Assembly (NCBI GenBank): GCA_016933335.1
Contig: JAFGBD010000013.1
Coordinates: 1 to 57,273 of the forward strand
Direction of reading: 5' to 3'
From: Bacteroidales bacterium
Lineage (GTDB): Bacteria; Bacteroidota; Bacteroidia; Bacteroidales; UBA10428
Length of the DNA stretch: 57,273 nucleotides
Part shown: piece by piece, positions 50,265 through 57,273 of the stretch
How the letters are laid out: every line of letters begins with the position of its first letter
Numbering within the stretch: the stretch's first letter is position 1
Program-made: the position numbers and the translations under genes
The notes under the pieces: generated by a model
Seen by the model: only the letters and a program-made list of their open reading frames with translations
What the model was told of the DNA's origin: nothing
The model's database searches: none

Positions 50265-52073
50265 ATGATGAATTTAGGCAGCATAATAGCAACCAGTACC
50301 ATTAAAGGTTTTGAAACAATCTATGGCATACGTCCCGGCAACGAACTCATTCAGCTTCAGAAGACAAAAAAGGAATTTACAGGTGACATCACCCTTGTCG
50401 TTTTCCCATTATTAAAGATATCCAAACAAGGACCGGAGAAGACCGGTGAAGCCATAGGGGCATATCTCTGCGAGAATGTAAATGAGGTTACCGGATACAA
50501 TGTGATTAAGGGATTTTTAAACCTGACCATTTCCGATGCTTTTTACATTGACTACCTGAATGAGGCCATGAAGACAACAGGGTATGGTATGGTTGCACAA
50601 CCTGCAGATCCGCCGGTGTATATGGTCGAATATTCATCGCCAAACACCAACAAACCATTGCATCTGGGACATATCAGAAACAACCTTCTGGGATATGCGC
50701 TGTCGGAGATCTTAAAAGCCAACGGCAGAAAGGTCATAAAAACCAATATCGTCAATGACAGGGGAATCCATATCTGCAAATCAATGCTGGCATGGCAGAA
50801 ATGGGGGAACGGCGAAACCCCGTCAAATACCATAATAACATATCGCAAAAAAGGGGATCACCTGGTAGGGGATTATTATGTGATGTTTGAGAACGAGTAT
50901 AAAAAGCAGGTAAAACAACTGATGAATGAAGGACAAATAGAAGAGGAAGCACTCAGAAATGCGCCGCTTATCCGGGAAGCACAGGAATTATTAATCAGAT
51001 GGGAAAAGGGTGATCCTGAAGTATATCAGCTCTGGCAAACCATGAACCAATGGGTATATGAGGGTTTTGAAATGACCTATCAGAGACTGGGAGTGGATTT
51101 TGACAAGATATACTACGAATCGGATACTTATGTTGTGGGCAAGGAAACCGTACTGGAAGGAGTTAAAAAGAAGATCTTCATCCGGGAGCCCGACGGTTCG
51201 GTATGGTCTGATCTTACCGGAGACGGACTTGACAAAAAGATTCTTTTGCGTTCGGACGGTACATCTGTTTACATGACCCAGGATATCGGAACAGCCCAGC
51301 TCCGGCAGAATGATTATGCTCCGGATAAAATGATCTACGTCGTAGGCAATGAACAGGAGTATCATTTCAGGGTACTTGCCCTGATTCTCGACAAACTTGG
51401 CTTTGAATGGGCAAAAGATTTGTATCATTTATCATATGGCATGGTTGGCCTGCCAGACGGAAAAATGAAATCAAGAGAGGGTACGGTTGTCGATGCCGAC
51501 GATCTTTTAGACGAGATGACTGATACAGCAAGAGAGATGTCAAAAGAACTGGGGAAACTTGAAGGTCTTAACAATGATGAAAAAGAAGATATTTTCAGGA
51601 TCATAGGGCTGGGGGCATTGAAATATTTCATACTGAAGGTCGATCCGGTGAAAAATATGACCTTTGATCCGAAAGAATCCATTGATTTCAATGGTAATAC
51701 TGGTCCTTTTATCCAGTATACCCATGCCCGGATAAGGTCTGTATTCAGAAAGGCCGGGGAAATGGGGATTAAAGAAGCCGGACGCAGCAATAACAGCATC
51801 AGTTTGAATGAAAAGGAGAAAACCCTGCTTAAGCTGGTATATGAGTATCCTGCGGTTGTAAAAGATGCCGGTTCTCAATATAATCCTGCATTACTGGCCA
51901 ATTATGCCTTTGAACTTGCAAAAGAGTATAACCAGTTTTATCATGACTATCCAATCCTGCGCGACGAAAACCAGCTGCGGAGGGATTTCAGGCTGATGAT
52001 GTCAGACATGACAGGCAGGATCATAAAATCAGCAATGGGATTACTGGGTATTGATGTCCCTGACAGGATGTAA
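50265..52073 (+). CDS. argS: Arginyl-tRNA synthetase
   Basis: 602 aa. N-terminal Add-1 domain (about 1-115), class I catalytic core with the H-L-G-H signature (about 133-136) after EYSSPNTNKPLHLGH, and the KMSKS-equivalent K-M-K-S-R-E-G-T (about 403-410), then the anticodon-binding helical domain ending DVPDRM. It charges tRNA-Arg. The start is one of two adjacent Met codons. Confidence 0.95.
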   Translation: MMNLGSIIATSTIKGFETIYGIRPGNELIQLQKTKKEFTGDITLVVFPLLKISKQGPEKTGEAIGAYLCENVNEVTGYNVIKGFLNLTISDAFYIDYLNEAMKTTGYGMVAQPADPPVYMVEYSSPNTNKPLHLGHIRNNLLGYALSEILKANGRKVIKTNIVNDRGIHICKSMLAWQKWGNGETPSNTIITYRKKGDHLVGDYYVMFENEYKKQVKQLMNEGQIEEEALRNAPLIREAQELLIRWEKGDPEVYQLWQTMNQWVYEGFEMTYQRLGVDFDKIYYESDTYVVGKETVLEGVKKKIFIREPDGSVWSDLTGDGLDKKILLRSDGTSVYMTQDIGTAQLRQNDYAPDKMIYVVGNEQEYHFRVLALILDKLGFEWAKDLYHLSYGMVGLPDGKMKSREGTVVDADDLLDEMTDTAREMSKELGKLEGLNNDEKEDIFRIIGLGALKYFILKVDPVKNMTFDPKESIDFNGNTGPFIQYTHARIRSVFRKAGEMGIKEAGRSNNSISLNEKEKTLLKLVYEYPAVVKDAGSQYNPALLANYAFELAKEYNQFYHDYPILRDENQLRRDFRLMMSDMTGRIIKSAMGLLGIDVPDRM

Positions 52074-52148
52074 TCTCAAGAAACGGAGTTATGATATTAG
52101 AACTACTTTGAATAATTTTAACCTGATAATGCGGAAATCTACTGAGAG

Positions 52149-53483
52149 ATGTTTGAAAATTTAACCGAAAGACTTGAGCGGTCATTTAAATTACTTAAAG
52201 GAGAGGGCAGGATAACAGAAATCAATGTTGCTGAAACCCTGAAAGAAGTGCGTCGCGCCCTTCTTGATGCTGATGTGAATTTCAAAGTGGCAAAGTCATT
52301 CTGTGATACGGTCAGGCAAAAGGCTCTGGGACAGAAAATACTGATTGCTGTCCAGCCGGGGCAGATGATGATCAAGATTGTTCATGATGAACTGGCTTTA
52401 CTGATGGGTGGAGCCAATGAAGATATCAATATAAAAGGTAATCCGTCGGTTATCTTAATTTCGGGATTGCAGGGTTCGGGTAAAACCACCTTTGCAGGTA
52501 AACTGGCCTTGCATCTCGGGCAAAAAAGGGGAAAAAGTCCGCTGCTTGTGGCTGGCGACGTTTACAGGCCTGCTGCTATTGAACAGCTGAAAGTATTAGG
52601 GCAACAGATAAATGTTCCGGTATACACTGAAGAAGGGAACAAGGATCCTGTCAGGATATCAAAAGCAGCTGTGAAGGAGGCAAAAAGAGTGGGATATGAT
52701 CTGGTGATCATTGATACGGCAGGACGACTGGCCATTGACCAGCAGATGATGGATGAAATTGAAAGTATCAAGAAAGCCCTTGATCCCCATGAGACACTGT
52801 TTGTTGTTGATGCAATGACCGGTCAGGATGCCGTGAATACAGCAAGGGAATTTAATGAAAGACTTGATTTTGACGGTGTGGTACTGACCAAGCTGGATGG
52901 TGATACCAGGGGTGGGGCAGCGCTTTCAATCAGGACCGTCGTTAACAAGCCCATCAAGTTTATCAGTGCCGGTGAAAAGCTGGAGGCTATTGAGCTTTTT
53001 CATCCTGCACGAATGGCTGACCGTATTCTTGGTATGGGCGACATTGTTTCTCTTGTGGAAAAGGCTCAGGAGCAGTTTGATGCCGATGAAGCCAGGAAGA
53101 TTCATCGAAAAATTGCCAAAAACCAGTTCAACCTTGATGATTTTGTCAAACAGATACAGCAAATCAAGAAGATGGGGAATATTAAAGATCTGGCAGGAAT
53201 GATACCCGGAATGGGCAAGGCAATGAAAAACCTGGACATTGATGACGACGCCTTCAGGGGAATAGAGGCCATCATAGGTTCGATGACTCCTTACGAACGT
53301 GAAGAACCGGGTATAATAAATGGTTCAAGAAGAAAACGCATTGCTTCCGGAAGCGGGACTACGGTGCAGGAAGTAAATCAGCTCCTGAGACAATTCGATG
53401 AAACAAAAAAAATGATGAAAAGGATTTCAGGAGGTAAAAATATGATGCGCATGATGTCCGGCATGAAGGGAATGAGGAGATAA
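52149..53483 (+). CDS. ffh: Signal recognition particle protein Ffh
   Basis: 444 aa. N domain, then the G domain with the P-loop GLQGSGKTTFAGKLAL (about 106-121), DTAGR (about 190), TKLDGDTRGGAAL (about 244-256). The M domain ends in a Met-rich helix (KNMMRMMSGMKGMRR) that binds signal peptides and 4.5S RNA. GTPase that targets ribosomes to the membrane with FtsY. Closely spaced after argS but with no shared function. Confidence 0.96.
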   Translation: MFENLTERLERSFKLLKGEGRITEINVAETLKEVRRALLDADVNFKVAKSFCDTVRQKALGQKILIAVQPGQMMIKIVHDELALLMGGANEDINIKGNPSVILISGLQGSGKTTFAGKLALHLGQKRGKSPLLVAGDVYRPAAIEQLKVLGQQINVPVYTEEGNKDPVRISKAAVKEAKRVGYDLVIIDTAGRLAIDQQMMDEIESIKKALDPHETLFVVDAMTGQDAVNTAREFNERLDFDGVVLTKLDGDTRGGAALSIRTVVNKPIKFISAGEKLEAIELFHPARMADRILGMGDIVSLVEKAQEQFDADEARKIHRKIAKNQFNLDDFVKQIQQIKKMGNIKDLAGMIPGMGKAMKNLDIDDDAFRGIEAIIGSMTPYEREEPGIINGSRRKRIASGSGTTVQEVNQLLRQFDETKKMMKRISGGKNMMRMMSGMKGMRR

Positions 53484-53689
53484 CAACGGATTGTCAGCTT
53501 AAAGCTATGATGATGCTTTTAACGGATTTTAATAACATTTTGTAAACCGGCAGGGGAGATGCCTGAGCGAGAAGCAGATTTTTTTCAGATCCCTGGCAGT
53601 TCATGCCAGGAGACTTCCTGATATAAACAGGAATACAAAATATAAAGTCCGGATACAGATTATTGTCAGTAAACAAAAATACCAGGAAA

Positions 53690-54574
53690 ATGCAACTCAT
53701 TGATGGTAAAAAGACAGCAGGAGACATTAAACTTGAACTGGCACGTGAAGTGGAGGAAATAAGAAAGTCAGGCGGCAGGATTCCGCATCTGGCGGCGGTG
53801 CTGGTAGGTAATGACGGTGCCAGTGAAACATATGTGGCCAGCAAGGTTAAATCGTGCGAACAGGTTGGATTCAAATCAACACTTTTACGATTTGAGGATA
53901 CCGTTAGTGAAGCATTTCTATTGGATCAAATTGAAAAACTGAATAACGATAAGGATATTGACGGATTTATCGTGCAGCTTCCCTTACCTGATCATATTTC
54001 TGAACACAAAGCGATCGAAGCAATCAATCCGCGGAAAGATGTGGATGGTTTTCATCCTGTCAATATAGGCAGAACCCTTATCGGGTTGCCCTCGTTTGTG
54101 TCTGCCACTCCGGCGGGTATCCTTGAACTTATTAAAAGATACCGGATTGAAACCAGTGGCAGACACTGTGTTATTATCGGAAGAAGTAACCTGGTCGGCC
54201 GCCCTCTGAGCATATTGCTTTCTTTGAAAAATAAAACAGGAGATGCAACTGTAACTGTCTGTCACAGCAGGACACAAAATATGGAGAAGATAACCAGGCA
54301 GGCTGACATACTGGTTGCTGCCATCGGCAGACCGGGCTTTGTTAAAGGTGATATGGTCAAAGAAGGAGCTGTGGTGATTGATGTTGGAACCACACGTGTT
54401 AAATCAGACCTTACCAAATCAGGCTTTAAGCTGAAAGGAGATGTGGAATTTGATGAGGTTGCTCCCAAATGCAGTTATATCACCCCAGTCCCCGGCGGTG
54501 TTGGCCCGATGACCGTGGTATCTCTATTGAGAAATACAATGCTGGCCGCAAAAGGGGAAATTTACCCTGTATAA
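53690..54574 (+). CDS. folD: Bifunctional methylenetetrahydrofolate dehydrogenase/cyclohydrolase
   Basis: 294 aa from ATG 53690, chosen because the family begins MQLIDGKK. The frame back to TTG 53663 is a non-conserved extension. Catalytic Y-V-A-S-K (about 48-52), VQLPLPDHI (about 95-103), the KDVDGFHP loop and the Rossmann NADP motif [11 protein letters not shown], then CHSRT and [11 protein letters not shown]. It interconverts methylene-, methenyl- and formyl-THF. Confidence 0.95.
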   Translation: MQLIDGKKTAGDIKLELAREVEEIRKSGGRIPHLAAVLVGNDGASETYVASKVKSCEQVGFKSTLLRFEDTVSEAFLLDQIEKLNNDKDIDGFIVQLPLPDHISEHKAIEAINPRKDVDGFHPVNIGRTLIGLPSFVSATPAGILELIKRYRIETSGRHCVIIGRSNLVGRPLSILLSLKNKTGDATVTVCHSRTQNMEKITRQADILVAAIGRPGFVKGDMVKEGAVVIDVGTTRVKSDLTKSGFKLKGDVEFDEVAPKCSYITPVPGGVGPMTVVSLLRNTMLAAKGEIYPV

Positions 54575-54671
54575 TTGTTACAAAAGGAGCTTGTTAATAC
54601 CTGACAAAAAAATAAAAGTATACTGTCAGATTCTTGTGATTTGATATTTATATCTTAATTTTAGGATTCAT

Positions 54672-57176
54672 ATGAAGTTCCTGAGATCATATACGTTACC
54701 ACTGATTATTGCAGTAGCTGTCGTATGCCCTGCCTGCAATAAAAAACCCTCATCAACCCAGGCAGCAATCAGCTGGCTCAGCGAAGACCCATTATCAATC
54801 CCTTACCGTATCCGGCAGCAAAAATATGAGAAAGGTAACCTGGTGAGGAATAGCTCTTTTGAATCAGGCAAAAACCTGATTGTTGACAGCACAGGTGTTA
54901 CATACCGGATAGATGGATGGCAGAAAATAGGAGATCAGGTACAATGGGTAAATATTGAAACGGACAGCATATATTGTATTGACGAAGCAAGTGACAGTAT
55001 CCGTTCTGTAAAAATTCAACGGACGAATGCCAACGAAACAGATGATCCCGGTGAAGGTGTCAGGAGCGACTTTATAAGAGTGATTCCCGGAAATTATAAT
55101 CTATCATTCCATATACGTCTTAAAAATATCAGTCCCAACAGAAGCAGGCTGGGCACAAGGATTTTTGATGCGATCAATATCAGGCTTTTGTTCTACGATA
55201 AAAACAAAATCGAGATCACTTCGGAAAAATATGATCCTTACAGAAAAATATGGATAGATAATTCATTTAAAGGATACGCATTTTCCAACTATTATGAAAT
55301 TGATGATTTTTCATGGGCCAGAGTTACAGGTAAATCGTGCAATGTGCCGTGTGTGGACGGGGATATACCGGATGACGCCAGGTATGTGAAAATATTTCTG
55401 GGACTGAAAGGCAATGGCACGATGTGGATTGACCAGGTGGATTTCAGGTACAGCAAAGAAAACTTTTCTTTACTCGAGAGGATGGAAAAGCTGATGGATA
55501 CAACGCTGCTTAAGCAGCAAACAGTTATTCCGCAACCAAAAAGAGTTAAAAAGCTTGCTTCCATTCCTTATTACGGCACCGGAAGACTGCATGATGCAGT
55601 TCCTCTGATCTGTATTCCTGTAAACTCATCCGTGGAAACCAGGCAGGCAGCTGATCTTCTCAAGCAGAAAATGGAAGGATTATTTCAGAGAATAATCAGG
55701 GAACCGGCAGAAGTTCCGGATGTCAGAATCGTAACAAAAATTTCTGAGTATGATTTCAACCACACCAGGCTTATATTCAGTATTGGCAGTACCAACCTGT
55801 TTAAAAGATTTCGTGAGATATTGCCTGTCAATGAGATATCGGGAAGGGAACAGGGATATTTTGTTTATACGACTCCTGATTTAAGCAATATTGTATTCCT
55901 TTATGGAAATAAACCGGCAGGCGGATACTATGCCGCAGCCTCAGCTGTTCAGCTTTTTGACAATAAAAAATTTATATTTCATAATGCACAGATCATAGAC
56001 TATCCCGATTTCCCTGAAAGGAATATTCTGATGAAGGCCTCTGAAATAAAAAATGATATCAGAAAAGGAGTATATCAGGAACTTATTCTGAATAAGATAA
56101 ACGGGGTATATTTTAACATCGATGCTGCTCATATGGGGAACAAACAGGAAGATCTCACTGAAATACCTGGAGATTTCCCTGATTACAATGAGCTGCTTTC
56201 CCGCAGATTTTTTTTACAGGTTGGTGAATTGCAAACCGGATTGAAAAATGCAAATAACAGCCGTTATTTAATATTACCAGGATTGAAGAAATATTTGGAT
56301 ATGATGGATGTATCTGATAAAATTGTTATATCCCCATCTTATGGTCCGGACCCGGAGATCAGTGACATTACTGTATCCTGCAGGGCAATTGAAAAATATG
56401 CAGACCTGGTAAGTGAAGCGGTAAATCTTGCAGCCGGGAAAAAAATCCCTGATGGGGTGGCCTGTATCCCTGTCTGGCGCAATAACGAGGAAATCAGCAG
56501 TAGCAATGGTAAGGCTGAAATATATCTTTCCGAGATGAGGAACCAGCTCCATGATGACATTCGGTATTTATGGAACGGATGTACATGGAACAGTTACCAT
56601 ACCAGTAATACTGATCTTGTCCGGATTAAGTCAATCATGGATTCTAATCCGATCTGGTGGGATAACTCAATGATGTATGATGAAAGACTGGCTGATTCAG
56701 AAAAGCATCCTGCAAAGCTGAATCTTTTTAATTTGTTCATGCCGTTTAATAATTATGAAATAAGGGAGTTACTTGATAATATTGATACCACACAGATCTA
56801 TATCAGTTTCTATCCTCAAAGCGAATTAGATATCATCAGGTTATATACCGTTTCAGATTTTTTATGGAATACAAATGATTATGATCCTGATTTCTCGCTC
56901 TGGAAAACGCTTCATTTGAGATACGGTTCCACATGTGCCAGGGAACTGGTATTATTCGCCGATATTTATGCCACATTGCTCAGGATCTCGGTTGAACTTA
57001 AAGATCCTGTCTATCATCAGCGTTTTATTCGTAAGGCAATTCCTTTACAGGAGAACCTCGAAGAACACCTGGAAACCATTAAAAACAGGCTTGGGAATGA
57101 ACATCCACTGGTTAAAGAACTTCAGGTGAAATATGATGAGGTTGCTTCAAAGATTCCTTTGCAGGATGCCATGTGA
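54672..57176 (+). CDS. Lipoprotein with GH20-type and GH84-like domains, probably non-catalytic
   Basis: 834 aa. The lipoprotein signal ends V-C-P-A-C. About 50-260 is a jelly-roll-like carbohydrate-binding region (VRNSSFESG, WIDQVDFRY). About 280-430 is a GH20b/GH84 accessory domain (TVIPQPKRVKKL; GYFVYTTPDLSNIVFLYGN; GGYYAAASAVQLF). A barrel follows from DYPDFPERNILM, and YLWNGCTWNSYHTSN with PIWWDNSMMYD resembles the end of GH84 O-GlcNAcase barrels. I do not find the family's catalytic Asp-Asp pair, and the barrel looks short. Probably an amino-sugar-binding protein, or an enzyme too diverged to judge. Confidence 0.6.
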   Translation: MKFLRSYTLPLIIAVAVVCPACNKKPSSTQAAISWLSEDPLSIPYRIRQQKYEKGNLVRNSSFESGKNLIVDSTGVTYRIDGWQKIGDQVQWVNIETDSIYCIDEASDSIRSVKIQRTNANETDDPGEGVRSDFIRVIPGNYNLSFHIRLKNISPNRSRLGTRIFDAINIRLLFYDKNKIEITSEKYDPYRKIWIDNSFKGYAFSNYYEIDDFSWARVTGKSCNVPCVDGDIPDDARYVKIFLGLKGNGTMWIDQVDFRYSKENFSLLERMEKLMDTTLLKQQTVIPQPKRVKKLASIPYYGTGRLHDAVPLICIPVNSSVETRQAADLLKQKMEGLFQRIIREPAEVPDVRIVTKISEYDFNHTRLIFSIGSTNLFKRFREILPVNEISGREQGYFVYTTPDLSNIVFLYGNKPAGGYYAAASAVQLFDNKKFIFHNAQIIDYPDFPERNILMKASEIKNDIRKGVYQELILNKINGVYFNIDAAHMGNKQEDLTEIPGDFPDYNELLSRRFFLQVGELQTGLKNANNSRYLILPGLKKYLDMMDVSDKIVISPSYGPDPEISDITVSCRAIEKYADLVSEAVNLAAGKKIPDGVACIPVWRNNEEISSSNGKAEIYLSEMRNQLHDDIRYLWNGCTWNSYHTSNTDLVRIKSIMDSNPIWWDNSMMYDERLADSEKHPAKLNLFNLFMPFNNYEIRELLDNIDTTQIYISFYPQSELDIIRLYTVSDFLWNTNDYDPDFSLWKTLHLRYGSTCARELVLFADIYATLLRISVELKDPVYHQRFIRKAIPLQENLEEHLETIKNRLGNEHPLVKELQVKYDEVASKIPLQDAM

Positions 57177-57181
57177 AAATG

Positions 57182-57269
57182 CCTGACACAACAGAATAAT
57201 CCTGTTGCCGGGTTCTGTCAGGATTGAATCCCGGCGAGCGCATTCCCCGTAGCTTTGCTGCGGGGTAAG
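57182..57269. repeat. Structured element at the right edge
   Basis: CCTGACA (57182-57188) pairs with TGTCAGG (57216-57222) around an inner CAACAG/CTGTTG hairpin. Further on, CCCCGTAGC and GCTGCGGGG form a near-perfect 9-bp stem with loop TTT, bounded by GCGAGCGC and GTAAGCGAG. The first could terminate the preceding gene; the second looks like a dispersed repeat. The window ends too soon to be sure. Confidence 0.4.
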
Positions 57270-57273
57270 CGAG

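Noticed and set aside
53484..53689. 4.5S RNA (ffs) next to ffh
   Set aside because: The conserved GGAAG/AGCAGCC tetraloop region of the SRP RNA is not present; only two short hairpins are seen.

Overview
The window reads as a chromosomal segment of a Bacteroidota bacterium, probably an anaerobic or facultative member of the Bacteroidales/Marinilabiliales type. The evidence is two intact proteins and one decayed gene with type IX secretion (T9SS) C-terminal sorting domains, a PorE-like TPR/PD40 protein, a TonB-dependent receptor, a DUF5916 outer-membrane protein, Bacteroidota-style -7 promoter boxes (TAnnTTTG) 19-43 nt before many start codons, and a ferredoxin-dependent 2-oxoacid oxidoreductase beside an ADP-forming acyl-CoA synthetase. 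No rRNA, tRNA, CRISPR array, insertion sequence or phage gene was seen.

Layout. 0-2.5 kb: the 3' end of an outer-membrane barrel gene, a pair of competing hairpins, a membrane-anchored C39-like protein without its catalytic Cys, and the decayed 3' end of a T9SS cargo gene. 2.5-4.6 kb: a WYL-domain regulator and an AI-2E/PerM-family permease. 4.7-10.3 kb: a carotenoid operon on the minus strand (crtB, cruF, acyltransferase, glycosyltransferase, TPR protein, crtI) that fits an acylated carotenoid glycoside. 10.4-10.9 kb: a wreck of an HTH_42 winged-helix gene. 10.9-16.3 kb: a tight five-gene operon (KamA radical SAM aminomutase, GNAT-HDAC fusion, two D-Ala-D-Ala-ligase-like ATP-grasp enzymes, GNAT). 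It looks like a small-molecule pathway built on beta-lysine and is the best candidate for an undescribed system.

16.9-29.7 kb: a T9SS cargo protein, a photolyase, a PQQ-type propeller lipoprotein, a PorE-like protein with SPOR repeats in place of OmpA, a 992-residue double-receiver/PEP-pyruvate-binding protein, and a DUF5916 protein. 29.7-35.9 kb: an amino-acid fermentation module on the minus strand (ADP-forming acyl-CoA synthetase, aminotransferase, four-subunit 2-oxoacid:ferredoxin oxidoreductase). Together these could turn an amino acid into an acid plus ATP and reduced ferredoxin. 36.1-37.1 kb: a TolB-like PD40 lipoprotein.

37.4-49.1 kb: a cobalamin riboswitch followed by a B12-uptake operon (BtuB-like receptor, T9SS trypsin-like protease, 12-repeat TPR protein, BtuF, a small helical protein, BtuC, BtuD, a small membrane protein) that ends at a clear intrinsic terminator. 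49.2-57.2 kb: a glycosyltransferase, argS, ffh, folD and a GH20/GH84-like lipoprotein. A structured element lies at the right edge.
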